The position numbers and the translations under genes are program-made. From NCBI GenBank assembly GCA_903932565.1, contig CAIZGQ010000071.1, positions 1-9,214 of the forward strand: a stretch of DNA of 9,214 bases, written 5' to 3'. This document shows, one piece after another, positions 1 to 6,304 of the stretch (positions are counted from its first letter, which is position 1; each line of letters opens with the position of its first letter). A model generated the notes under the pieces. The model was not told the DNA's origin. It saw nothing but the letters and a program-made list of their open reading frames with translations, and did not search any database. The stretch comes from an uncultured Hyphomicrobiales bacterium (GTDB lineage: Bacteria > Pseudomonadota > Alphaproteobacteria > Rhizobiales > Beijerinckiaceae).

Positions 1-557
1 CTCTTGGCAAGCGCCTCACCCTTGAAGCTCGACACGCCGGGGTCAGCCGCTGGCGCAACCGGCGAAATCGGGGCGGCACTCGCCCCGGCACCCGTCGCCT
101 GGAAAGCGGCCGTGCGGACTGTGATGACCTTCTTGGCGTCGGTCGCCTGAACTGTCTGCACCGCATTGCCCGCGTAAATCGGACGCTCGAAGGTGTCTGG
201 GCCCAGCACCTTGGTGATCTCGGACACCTGCGCCACATCCAGCAGGGCCGCAACGCGGGGCATGACGTTCTTGGAAAGCGAGGTGGCGCTGCCAACCAGC
301 GCATCAAAGGAACCCGCCAGCGAGACGATGAGTGCGGCCAACGGCTCGGCCATGGCGTGGGCATAGGCCGGGCCTTCGGCCACATGGACCTTGGCGACGC
401 CGTCCAGTTTTGCAGCCGACTCGGCGGCGGCTGAGACGCCCTCGCCCACGACGAGGATCTCAACCGACGCGCCCAGCGCGCGAGCTGCCGTCAAAGCCTT
501 GGTGGTGGCGTCGTTCAATTTGCCGGCTGAGACGTCGGCCAGAAGCAGCGTTGCCAT
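1..557 (-). CDS. etfA: Electron transfer flavoprotein alpha subunit (N-terminal part, cut by window edge)
   Basis: EtfA is the large subunit of the soluble electron transfer flavoprotein. It carries FAD and passes electrons from acyl-CoA and related dehydrogenases to ETF-ubiquinone oxidoreductase. The 185 visible residues start MATLLLADVSAGKLND, then ALTAARALG and VEILVVGEG, and continue through GPAYAHAMAEPLAALI and LSKNVMPRVAALLDVAQVSEI to IYAGNAVQTV and KVITVRTAAF. This is the typical EtfA N-terminal domain I. The C-terminal FAD-binding domain lies outside the window. The ATG (557-555) comes two bases after the etfB stop (TGA-cc-ATG), and a GGGAG ribosome-binding site lies inside the end of etfB, so the two subunits are probably translationally coupled and made in equal amounts. 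No frameshift is visible in this part. I am sure of the family. Confidence 0.96.
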   Translation of the reverse strand, partial: MATLLLADVSAGKLNDATTKALTAARALGASVEILVVGEGVSAAAESAAKLDGVAKVHVAEGPAYAHAMAEPLAALIVSLAGSFDALVGSATSLSKNVMPRVAALLDVAQVSEITKVLGPDTFERPIYAGNAVQTVQATDAKKVITVRTAAFQATGAGASAAPISPVAPAADPGVSSFKGEALAK

Positions 558-559
558 GG

Positions 560-1309
560 TCAAATCACTCCCGCTTCGTCTTTCAGCTTGGCGACAAGCT
601 CCGCCACCGAGCCGACCTTGATGCCAGCCTTGCGGCCAGCGGGTTCCGTCGTCTTCAGCACCTTGAGGCGCGGCGACACATCGACACCAAAATCAGCCGG
701 TGTCTTCTCGTCGATCGGCTTTTTCTTCGCCTTCATGATGTTGGGCAGCGACGCGTAGCGCGGCTCGTTCAGCCGCAAATCCGTCGTCACCACGGCAGGG
801 AGTTTCAGCGACACAGTCTGCGCCCCGCCGTCAACTTCGCGGGTCACGTCGACCGAACCGTCGGTGAGTTCAACCTTGGACGCGAACGTCCCCTGACCCC
901 AGCCCAGAAGCGCTGCCAGCATCTGGCCGGTCTGGTTGGAATCATCATCAATCGCCTGCTTGCCCATGATGACGAGCGTCGGGCCCTCGGCCTCCACAAC
1001 ACCCTTGAGAATCTTGGCAACCGCCAGCGGCTCAACGAGGCCATCGACCTTCACCAGCACGCCGCGATCGACCCCCATGGCGAGGCCGGTGCGGATCGTT
1101 TCGGCGGCTTGCGCAGGCCCGATCGAGACGACGATCACTTCCGTCGCCTTGCCCGCCTCTTTCAGGCGCAACGCTTCCTCGACAGCGATTTCGTCAAAGG
1201 GATTCATCGACATTTTGACGTTAGCGAGTTCGACGCCGCTGCCATCAGCCTTGACGCGGATCTTCACGTTGTAATCAACAACCCGTTTCACGGGCACGAG
1301 GACTTTCAT
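560..1309 (-). CDS. etfB: Electron transfer flavoprotein beta subunit
   Basis: EtfB is the small ETF subunit. It binds AMP and carries the loop that docks on dehydrogenase partners. The 249 residues match the usual length. Family marks are the start MKVLVPVKRVVDYNVKIRVK, the NPFDEIAVEEALRLKE segment (36-51), the nucleotide-binding stretch GKQAIDDDSNQTGQM (116-130), and the partner-recognition loop NEPRYASLPNIMKAKKKP (181-198). In that loop the leucine after RYAS matches the anchor leucine of mitochondrial ETF, and the lysine cluster matches the region that is methylated in some ETFs. The ATG has a strong AGGAG site (1318-1322) eight bases upstream. A 115-base gap before the gene, with a candidate promoter and a palindrome, suggests etfBA can be transcribed separately from the adenosyltransferase gene upstream. 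Confidence 0.98.
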   Translation of the reverse strand: MKVLVPVKRVVDYNVKIRVKADGSGVELANVKMSMNPFDEIAVEEALRLKEAGKATEVIVVSIGPAQAAETIRTGLAMGVDRGVLVKVDGLVEPLAVAKILKGVVEAEGPTLVIMGKQAIDDDSNQTGQMLAALLGWGQGTFASKVELTDGSVDVTREVDGGAQTVSLKLPAVVTTDLRLNEPRYASLPNIMKAKKKPIDEKTPADFGVDVSPRLKVLKTTEPAGRKAGIKVGSVAELVAKLKDEAGVI

Positions 1310-1317
1310 TTCAACGG

Positions 1318-1322
1318 CTCCT
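1318..1322 (-). promoter_or_regulatory. Ribosome binding site of etfB
   Basis: On the minus strand AGGAG lies eight bases before the ATG of etfB. It is close to the consensus and fixes the start at 1309. Confidence 0.8.
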
Positions 1323-1332
1323 GCCAGCCATC

Positions 1333-1347
1333 ATCATGGCGCATGAT
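1333..1347. promoter_or_regulatory. Perfect palindrome in the etfB leader, possible operator
   Basis: The sequence ATCATG-GCG-CATGAT is a perfect 6-bp inverted repeat around a 3-base centre, 24 bases before the etfB start. It lies just downstream of the candidate -10 (1356-1361), near the expected transcription start. This is a position where a dimeric repressor could act. I do not recognise the motif as a known operator. It could also be a chance match or a small RNA hairpin with a very tight loop. Confidence 0.35.
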
Positions 1348-1355
1348 CACTTTGC

Positions 1356-1384
1356 GTGGTAGCGGCGCGCCCCTGCAGAGTCAA
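1356..1384 (-). promoter_or_regulatory. Candidate sigma-70 promoter of etfBA
   Basis: On the minus strand TTGACT (1384-1379) is followed after exactly 17 bases by TACCAC (1361-1356). The -35 is good and the -10 weak, as is common in alphaproteobacteria. A start near 1349 would give a leader of about 40 bases. The -35 belongs to the last of three CGTTGAC copies in this gap, so another copy could serve instead. Confidence 0.35.
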
Positions 1385-1430
1385 CGAAACCAAAGGTGTG
1401 TCAACGATCCGCAAGCCGAAGCTGTCAACG
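1380..1430 (-). repeat. Three direct copies of CGTTGAC upstream of etfB
   Basis: The heptamer CGTTGAC occurs on the minus strand at 1430-1424, 1406-1400 and 1386-1380, with copy-to-copy distances of 24 and 20 bases. The first copy contains the TGA stop of the adenosyltransferase gene. Two copies extend to TTGACA and one to TTGACT, so each looks like a -35 element. They may be alternative promoters or a spaced protein-binding array. Confidence 0.45.
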
Positions 1431-2006
1431 GTTGGCACCCGGTGTCCACAACACATCTTTCGCCCCGTTGTCATTCACGGTTCGCGACGCCACAAACAGG
1501 AAATCCGACAACCGGTTGATGTAGCGCAGGGCTGGCTCGCCAACGCGTTCCCCAGGTGACAAGGCCAATTGCACCATCAAGCGCTCGGCGCGACGGCTGA
1601 CCGTGCGGGAGACATGTAAGGCGGCGGCCGCGGGCGAACCGCCGGGCAGGATGAACGAATTCAACGGCTGCAATTTCATGTTGAGTTCGTCGATCTCGCG
1701 TTCGAGCCGATCCACCTGCTCCTGCACGATGCGCAGCGGCTCGTACTCGAGTTTGGCTGACGTCACCGGTGTACAAAGATCGGCACCCAGATCAAAAAGA
1801 TCGTTCTGGATGCGAGCTAACATCTCATCAACGAATGGATTGTCCGAGCTCGTGTAGATGCGCGCAACACCAATCGTGGCGTTGGTTTCATCGACCGTAC
1901 CATAGGCCTCGACGCGCAGATCAAACTTCGGACGCCGATCGCCATTGCCCAGCGCCGTTGTGCCGTTGTCGCCCGTGCGCGTGTAAATGCGGTTGAGATG
2001 AACCAT
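1425..2006 (-). CDS. ATP:cob(I)alamin adenosyltransferase, PduO/MMAB type
   Basis: This enzyme transfers the adenosyl group of ATP to cob(I)alamin, making adenosylcobalamin for enzymes such as methylmalonyl-CoA mutase. It acts in the cytoplasm as a trimer in characterised members. The 193 residues show the family marks in order: the ATP-binding N-terminal TRTGDNGTTALG (9-20), VEAYGTVDETNA (32-43), the helix NDLFDLGADLCTP (68-80), FILPGGS (118-124), RTVSRRAERL (134-143) with the conserved arginines and glutamate, and YINRLSDFLFVASR (162-175). This is the PduO fold (Pfam Cob_adeno_trans), not the unrelated CobA/CobO fold. The ATG is preceded by GGAGG four bases upstream. It follows the HIG1-like gene after 50 bases and precedes etfB, linking cobalamin-dependent acyl-CoA metabolism with ETF. 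No defects were seen. The substrate is assigned from the family. Confidence 0.95.
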   Translation of the reverse strand: MVHLNRIYTRTGDNGTTALGNGDRRPKFDLRVEAYGTVDETNATIGVARIYTSSDNPFVDEMLARIQNDLFDLGADLCTPVTSAKLEYEPLRIVQEQVDRLEREIDELNMKLQPLNSFILPGGSPAAAALHVSRTVSRRAERLMVQLALSPGERVGEPALRYINRLSDFLFVASRTVNDNGAKDVLWTPGANR

Positions 2007-2010
2007 ACGT

Positions 2011-2046
2011 CCTCCAAAAAACGAACTGCGTTCCTAAAAGAACCGC
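2011..2046 (-). promoter_or_regulatory. Small hairpin, T-run and ribosome binding site before the adenosyltransferase gene
   Basis: On the minus strand GCGGTTC...GAACGC can form a short stem with one bulged G (about 2046-2028). It is followed shortly by six T (2021-2016) and then directly by the GGAGG site (2015-2011). This looks like a weak terminator or attenuator placed between the HIG1-like gene and the adenosyltransferase gene. The stem is short, so read-through is likely. Confidence 0.3.
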
Positions 2047-2056
2047 GCTCCAAAGA

Positions 2057-2248
2057 CTAGCCGCGGACCCAGGCCACGCCCATGATGATGATGATCGCCA
2101 GAAACTGGAGCCCGACGCGCCAGCGCATCAGGTTCTGCGACATGCTGGCGTTACCACCCCGCAGCATGTTGGCAAGTCCGGCAATCAGGACGACGACCAC
2201 CGCCGCCATGGCGATGCCCATGAGGATGTTGAAAGGCTGAAACGTCAT
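2057..2248 (-). CDS. Small HIG1-type twin-transmembrane protein
   Basis: This is a 63-residue inner-membrane protein with two hydrophobic segments, about residues 8-28 (rich in A, V, I) and 46-60 (FLAIIIIMGVAW). They are joined by a short loop, MLRGGNASMSQNLMRWR. The loop end QNLMRWRVGLQ fits the QRRQ pattern Q-x3-R-x-R-x3-Q (Q38, R42, R44, Q48) of HIG1-domain proteins. In mitochondria these are respiratory-supercomplex factors acting on cytochrome c oxidase; in alphaproteobacteria they are mostly uncharacterised or annotated as twin-transmembrane proteins. The start ATG has no good Shine-Dalgarno sequence, and the next Met (10) is no better and would cut into the first helix. It lies just after a probable terminator and 50 bases before the adenosyltransferase gene. 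A role in assembly or tuning of the respiratory chain is inferred from family and context. Confidence 0.85.
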   Translation of the reverse strand: MTFQPFNILMGIAMAAVVVVLIAGLANMLRGGNASMSQNLMRWRVGLQFLAIIIIMGVAWVRG

Positions 2249-2266
2249 GACGTGGGTCTTTGCCTG

Positions 2267-2290
2267 AAAAAGAGCGGGCTGCTGCGCCCG
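2267..2290 (-). terminator. Rho-independent terminator candidate after the TIGR02302 gene
   Basis: On the minus strand CGGGC-(GCAGCA)-GCCCG forms a 5-bp G+C-only stem, followed by CTC and five T. It lies between the TIGR02302 stop (2399) and the HIG1-like start (2248). The stem is short but strong. If it works, the HIG1-like cluster needs its own promoter within or upstream of this hairpin. Confidence 0.5.
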
Positions 2291-2377
2291 ATTGCGATCT
2301 GCGCGCAGGCAGACCTTGAACGCGCAACATTTGCAACAGATACGATTGGCGGCCGCTTTGGATGATTCAAACAGGCG

Positions 2378-2393
2378 AGCTTGCAGGCAAGCT
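2378..2393. other. Inverted repeat just after the TIGR02302 stop codon
   Basis: AGCTTGC-AG-GCAAGCT is a 7-bp inverted repeat with a 2-base centre, a few bases beyond the stop. No T-run follows, so it is a poor intrinsic terminator on its own. It may protect the 3' end of the message or be incidental. Confidence 0.35.
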
Positions 2394-2398
2394 TGCGC

Positions 2399-5107
2399 TC
2401 AATAGGGCCGCAGTAGACGCTCCAGATAGTCGAGCTCCTCGCGCGGCCGACCCGCATCCCCAAGACGCCGGCGCAATTCCTCCAGCACACGCTGGGCCCG
2501 TTGCGCGGCCGGCACGCCGAGCGGGTCATAGCGGCTCTGGGCGTTGTTGCGGCCAAAATTATCGCGGCCCAGCGGATCGCCGCGCCCATTTTGGCCCTGC
2601 TGTCCCTTGCTGGAACCGCCGGGCTGCTGCTGGCCCGCCTGGCCATTTTGCCCCTGGCCATTTTCCTGCATTTCCTGCGCAAGCTGCTGGGCCCCTTGAC
2701 GGAGCCCTTCCAGCGCACGGCCCTGGGCGTCGACAGCGCGGCCCTGCCCCTGGCGGCCCTGCCCAATGCCCTGCTCCGCCTCTTTCATCGCCTTGCCCGC
2801 CGCGTCAAAGCCGGGCGAGCCTTTCGACCCAAGCTCCTTCAGCTTTTTCTGCAATTGCCCGAGCTTGTCGCGCAATGCCTGCTGGCCCTGCTGCAGGGGC
2901 TGGGATTGATCACCTTCTGCATCCGCCTGCTGGTCCGGCTGGCCCTGATCATTGGAGTCAGCGCTATCGGACTCCTCATCATCCTCGTCGTCGTTCATGC
3001 TGGGCTGTTGACCCTGCTGGGGCTGCGATTGCGCACCCGGCTGATCCTTGCGCGGTTGCGTGGCCTTCGGGGCTTTGCGGCTTTCCCGATACGTCTTGTC
3101 GCGCAATTGCTGTTGGTCGCGGGTCATTTGGTCAAGATCGTCCAGCGCCTGATTCATTTCCTGCGCGGAGTCATCCTGCTGGCCACTGTCGGCGGATTGC
3201 AGATTTTCCAGCATCTGCTGCAGGTCGTTCAGCATCTGCTGTGCGTCCGCCATATTGCCGGACTTCGCCATCTCCTGCAGGCGGTCCAGCATGGATTGCA
3301 AATCCTGCGGCGTCAGTGATTTCACATTCGGATTGGGCCGCGCCGATTGCTGGTTCTGCTGCTTGTTGCGCTGGTTCTGGGCCATTTCCTGCAGGAACTT
3401 ATCGAGCGCTGCCCGCAATTGGTCCGTGAGTTTTGCAATTTCCTCGGGTGGCGCGCCCCGCTGCAAAGCCTCCTTCAAGGCTTGCTGAGCCGCACGCAAA
3501 TCCTGCTCGGCTTTTGAAAGATCGCCATCCTCAAGGCGCAGCGCCATTTCCCACATGAAATCGGCTGTGCTCACGAGGTCGGCATCAGAGCGCGCCCGCT
3601 GCAGCCGTCTCTGGATGGTCCGCAATCCCAGATAGACGGACGCGGGAACATCAAACAGGTCGGGCGCAATCATCAAGGCGTCCATGGCGGAGGCCACGCG
3701 GCGCACTTCGTCCCTGGGTGCTAGCACGAGATTGCGACGCTGCTCCACCAGGGCCTTCGCCAAGGGTTTTGTGAAGACCCGCTGCGGCAGGTCGATTTCG
3801 ACCGGCTCACTGACACCGGTGTTGCCGCCCTCATCCCGCGCCGAGAGGGTGAGCGTGACATGGGCCCCAGCCCATGGGCTTTCTGCAAGATCGGCGGTGG
3901 TCTCGGCCTCGCCGACGCCACCGGTTCCGGTGGGGAGTGCGAGTGGAATGCGTGGCGGCTCGATCAAGGGTTTGCCCGTAACACCCCGACCATTGATCGT
4001 CGGGTTGGTCAAAAGCCCCTCAGCGCCTGTGACACCATAATCGTCCGCCACCTTGTAATTCAGGGTGAGCGATCCGCGCAGATTGTTGCGTGGCGGATCG
4101 GTCAACGCGATCGTTGGCGGCGTGTCGGGGACTGCGGCAATGTCAAAGCGCGCCAAGGCCGTGCCGTACCGGGTCAGGCTCAACGTGCCATCGCGTTTCA
4201 ACGTCCAGCGCTGATCAGCTTCCCCATTGCCTGCGGGAGCCGGTTCACCTGCGACGACGGGACTTTTCGCCTCTGTCGCCGTCGCGGACACGACAGCAAC
4301 AAGGCCCTCTGACGCCTCCGCCGATATGCTGCCAAGGCCGGTCGTGCGCACAACGATGGTGGACCCAACGGGCGCGCGGACAACATTTGCAGCGCTATCA
4401 CCCTGGTGGCCGGTCAGCATCATCGGCGGCCGCCCCGTGTAGGCCGGGGGATCGACCCACACGTCCACACGAAAGCCCTGCGCGACAGCACCGGTCGTGT
4501 GCCAATCAAAAGCCGCCAGAAGACGGGCGTATTTTTCAGGCCCGGCGATGAAAGCAGCTGCCACCAAGGCGATCACGGCGCCCGCCCGGATGGCGAAACG
4601 ATCACGCTCCACCATGCGCGGGGACGGCGCTTTCAGCCGCAGCCGCGCGGCACGCTGCGCCAGGCGACGCTGGTGCAACACCCACAGCGCGCGGGTCAGC
4701 GGGTCGTCAGCCGCATTGGCAAGCTGGTCATCCAGTCCTGTTGCCGGGCGATGCGGCGCATCGGCATCGCGGTCCAGACGTGCCAGTCGCTCAGCGCGCG
4801 TCGGTGGGCGCAGGCGGACCAGTGGGAGCAATGAGGCGAGCGCCGCAAACCCGAACAGCACGACACCAAGGATGCGCACGAGCCTTGGCGCGTCGAGCCA
4901 CAGGCCGAGCCAGGACACGGTGACAAACAAACCAAGAATGGTGGCAAACCAGACCAGGCTCGGCCACAGGCGTTCGAAAACCAGCACAGCAGCGGCCTGC
5001 CCGGCCAAGCGGTCCAGCAGGCTCGTCGGCTTCGACGATTGCCGCTTCGGGTTCTGTTGCTTGGTGTTGGGTTGGTTGGGGTCTGCCGACAATTGGTCCT
5101 CGCTCAA
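2399..5107 (-). CDS. TIGR02302/DUF4175 family low-complexity membrane protein
   Basis: This is a 902-residue inner-membrane protein of the alphaproteobacterial TIGR02302 (DUF4175) family, whose biochemical role is unknown. After a polar N-terminus rich in Q, N, P and K (1-28) come two membrane segments (about 48-70 and 76-98) and a third at about 171-190. A probably periplasmic beta-rich part follows (about 210-440, with DVWVDPPAYTGRPP and VADDYGVTGAEG). The C-terminal half is helical and low in complexity: Q-rich coiled coil from about 530, an acidic run NDDEDDEESDSADSND (705-720), G/Q-rich stretches (780-845) and the conserved end ELDYLERLLRPY. Translation starts at a TTG with GAGGA six bases upstream; an in-frame TGA sits four codons before it. 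A second TTG (codon 6) with GAGG five bases upstream is an alternative. No ATG lies nearby. In related genomes lysA and argH often lie upstream, to my knowledge; here the DUF3800 gene does. Confidence 0.93.
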   Translation of the reverse strand: MSEDQLSADPNQPNTKQQNPKRQSSKPTSLLDRLAGQAAAVLVFERLWPSLVWFATILGLFVTVSWLGLWLDAPRLVRILGVVLFGFAALASLLPLVRLRPPTRAERLARLDRDADAPHRPATGLDDQLANAADDPLTRALWVLHQRRLAQRAARLRLKAPSPRMVERDRFAIRAGAVIALVAAAFIAGPEKYARLLAAFDWHTTGAVAQGFRVDVWVDPPAYTGRPPMMLTGHQGDSAANVVRAPVGSTIVVRTTGLGSISAEASEGLVAVVSATATEAKSPVVAGEPAPAGNGEADQRWTLKRDGTLSLTRYGTALARFDIAAVPDTPPTIALTDPPRNNLRGSLTLNYKVADDYGVTGAEGLLTNPTINGRGVTGKPLIEPPRIPLALPTGTGGVGEAETTADLAESPWAGAHVTLTLSARDEGGNTGVSEPVEIDLPQRVFTKPLAKALVEQRRNLVLAPRDEVRRVASAMDALMIAPDLFDVPASVYLGLRTIQRRLQRARSDADLVSTADFMWEMALRLEDGDLSKAEQDLRAAQQALKEALQRGAPPEEIAKLTDQLRAALDKFLQEMAQNQRNKQQNQQSARPNPNVKSLTPQDLQSMLDRLQEMAKSGNMADAQQMLNDLQQMLENLQSADSGQQDDSAQEMNQALDDLDQMTRDQQQLRDKTYRESRKAPKATQPRKDQPGAQSQPQQGQQPSMNDDEDDEESDSADSNDQGQPDQQADAEGDQSQPLQQGQQALRDKLGQLQKKLKELGSKGSPGFDAAGKAMKEAEQGIGQGRQGQGRAVDAQGRALEGLRQGAQQLAQEMQENGQGQNGQAGQQQPGGSSKGQQGQNGRGDPLGRDNFGRNNAQSRYDPLGVPAAQRAQRVLEELRRRLGDAGRPREELDYLERLLRPY

Positions 5108-5319
5108 ACCCTGTCCTCACACCGCGATCGCGCGCGCACACCAAAGGTTAGCACGGCGCACGCCTGTGGCTAGCGCCATCCCGATGCCATGCGGTCGCAA
5201 GGGCGGGGAGGTTTGACACCAAACCCGACCCTTGTTGCTTACCTGAAGCTTTGCAATACAGCATGTGCCCTAGTCGATCCATTCGCCCGCCGGATCGCCA
5301 ATTAACTCTGGTCATAGCA
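5108..5319. other. Intergenic region between divergent TIGR02302 and DUF3800 genes
   Basis: These 212 bases separate two divergently read genes and must hold both promoters. Apart from the inverted repeat with an embedded TTGACA (5210-5225) I see no clear signal. No convincing small gene is present. In-frame start codons at 5251 (TTG) and 5263 (ATG) could extend the DUF3800 protein by up to 23 residues, so part of this stretch may be coding. Confidence 0.5.
5210..5241 (+). promoter_or_regulatory. Inverted repeat overlapping a candidate -35 element of the DUF3800 gene
   Basis: GGTTTG-ACAC-CAAACC (5210-5225) is a perfect 6-bp inverted repeat with a 4-base centre. It contains the consensus -35 hexamer TTGACA (5213-5218). 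The hexamer 17 bases downstream (TGCTTA, 5236-5241) is a poor -10, so the promoter call is weak. If real, a protein binding the repeat would occlude the -35. Confidence 0.3.
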
Positions 5320-6141
5320 ATGTCTGCTTCGGCGTTACAATTTATTGTTTATATCGATGAAGCCGGGGACGAAGGCTTTGGAAAATTGTCCGCCGCAAAG
5401 GCAGGCGGTCAATCGCGGTGGCTGGTCATCGGCGCGTGTATCTTGACGCGCGAGAACGATTTGAAAATGCCAACTTGGCGTGACGCGATTTTGCGGCGAT
5501 TTCCGCAAAGAAAATGGAATGACCTGCATTTCAGAGATTTGAATCACGACCAGAAAATTGTCGTGTGCCAAGAAATTTCGGCCCTTCCGATCGGGGCATG
5601 TGTAACGCTGTCACACAAGAAGACGATCGTTGGCTCGACATCGGAAACAACGTTTAAAGCTAAAGGGTATCTCTACAATTTTCTGATTCGTTGGCTGCTG
5701 GAACGAGTTACGGAAATTTGTCACCGGCGCGCGCGTGGGCGGCCGTACGCAATAAAAGTTGTATTTTCCAGACGAGGCGGCACCGATTATCAAGCAATGA
5801 AGGACTATTTGATCCTCATGCGAGACGGAAACGAGGTTGTTCAGCCATATCGATCTATCGTTTGGTCGGGCCTCGATATTGAAAAGATTGCGGTTGAGAA
5901 CCACAGCAAATGGGCCGGATTGCAAATTGCCGACTGCATCACAAGCGCGTTTTTCAAAGCAGTGGAGCCGAACGCTTACGGCAACTACGAGCCGGCTTAC
6001 GCAAAACTCCTGAAGTCCAGGCTCATAGCGTCACCAGATGGATCGATTTTGAATTGCGGCGTAACGCCTGTCCCAGCACTTCACAAATGCGGGGCTGATC
6101 ACCAGCAAACCGAATTTTTCAATTGGTTTTTGAAAAATTAG
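5320..6141 (+). CDS. DUF3800 domain protein, predicted RNase H-like nuclease fold
   Basis: This is a 273-residue protein of the DUF3800 family, which is found scattered in bacteria, phages and mobile regions. Its function is unproven, and an RNase H-like nuclease fold has been suggested. The N-terminus has the hallmark FIVYIDEAGDEGF (8-20), giving acidic residues D13, E14 and D17, followed by a beta-strand RWLVIGACIL, LHFRDLNH (69-76), VVFSRRG and near the end GLQIADCITSAFF (200-212) with the Q-x-A-D motif (D205). These acidic residues could form a metal site. I chose the ATG at 5320 because it places DEAGD close to the start; a TTG at 5251 or ATG at 5263 is possible, and no start has a strong ribosome-binding site. 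Base composition differs sharply from neighbours: two hand-counted 60-base stretches give 45% and 40% G+C, against 82% for one in iclR. It is the only plus-strand gene here and has no recognisable partner. Confidence 0.82.
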   Translation: MSASALQFIVYIDEAGDEGFGKLSAAKAGGQSRWLVIGACILTRENDLKMPTWRDAILRRFPQRKWNDLHFRDLNHDQKIVVCQEISALPIGACVTLSHKKTIVGSTSETTFKAKGYLYNFLIRWLLERVTEICHRRARGRPYAIKVVFSRRGGTDYQAMKDYLILMRDGNEVVQPYRSIVWSGLDIEKIAVENHSKWAGLQIADCITSAFFKAVEPNAYGNYEPAYAKLLKSRLIASPDGSILNCGVTPVPALHKCGADHQQTEFFNWFLKN

Positions 6142-6223
6142 GCAGGCCCCCGGCCCCTGTTTCACACTGCAAAGAGTGCTGCCGCCAGAAGGCAACTTGG
6201 GGTAACTCCGGCGCATGCCTGCC
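6133..6223 (-). terminator. Structured element, possible terminator of the GTPase-iclR transcript
   Basis: GGCAGGC (6141-6147) and GCCTGCC (6217-6223) form a perfect 7-bp inverted repeat around about 69 bases. Inside, CGCC (6183-6186) and GGCG (6210-6213) pair and extend with G-U pairs only when read on the minus strand. A small CACT/AGTG hairpin lies beside them. On the minus strand the outer stem is followed by TAATTTTT. This suggests a branched RNA fold ending in a T-run, placed downstream of iclR. It overlaps the last bases of the DUF3800 gene. It could be a terminator, a small RNA or a palindromic repeat. Confidence 0.35.
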
Positions 6224-6304
6224 CAAACAAAAAATAACATTTAAACAGTCAGGCAGCAAGAACATCATGCGTTTTTGCAGATTTTTAGGTCAGCCATGCA
6301 GCGC
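6224..6304. other. A+T-rich spacer between convergent DUF3800 and iclR genes
   Basis: This short stretch contains several A- and T-runs and no open reading frame of note. I see no clear hairpin of its own. Its composition resembles the DUF3800 gene more than iclR, so it may belong to the same inserted segment. Confidence 0.4.

Noticed and set aside
332..1519. Long plus-strand open frame (395 codons) opposite etfA and etfB
   Set aside because: It is antisense to two well-recognised ETF genes, starts inside etfA, is rich in R, H and P in a way typical of a high-G+C shadow frame, and has no family marks.
2007..2398. Cobalamin riboswitch upstream of the adenosyltransferase gene
   Set aside because: The conserved B12-box and core pairing elements are not recognisable in either gap, and the spaces are too short for the full element.
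2362..3429. Two long plus-strand frames (355 codons at 2362-3429 and 272 codons at 2501-3319) opposite the TIGR02302 gene
   Set aside because: The Gln-rich coiled coil uses CAG/CAA codons whose complement gives Leu-rich or Pro/Ala-rich frames without stops. The sequences look like composition artefacts, not proteins.
6141..6223. Possible tRNA, because the 7-bp outer stem resembles an acceptor stem
   Set aside because: There is no TTCRA-type T-loop next to the 3' arm, no anticodon arm of the right shape, and the inner hairpins do not fit a cloverleaf.
5108..6304. Insertion-sequence ends or attachment-site repeats around the DUF3800 gene
   Set aside because: I compared both flanks by eye and found no shared direct or inverted terminal repeats and no tRNA gene; the two inverted repeats seen are unlike each other.
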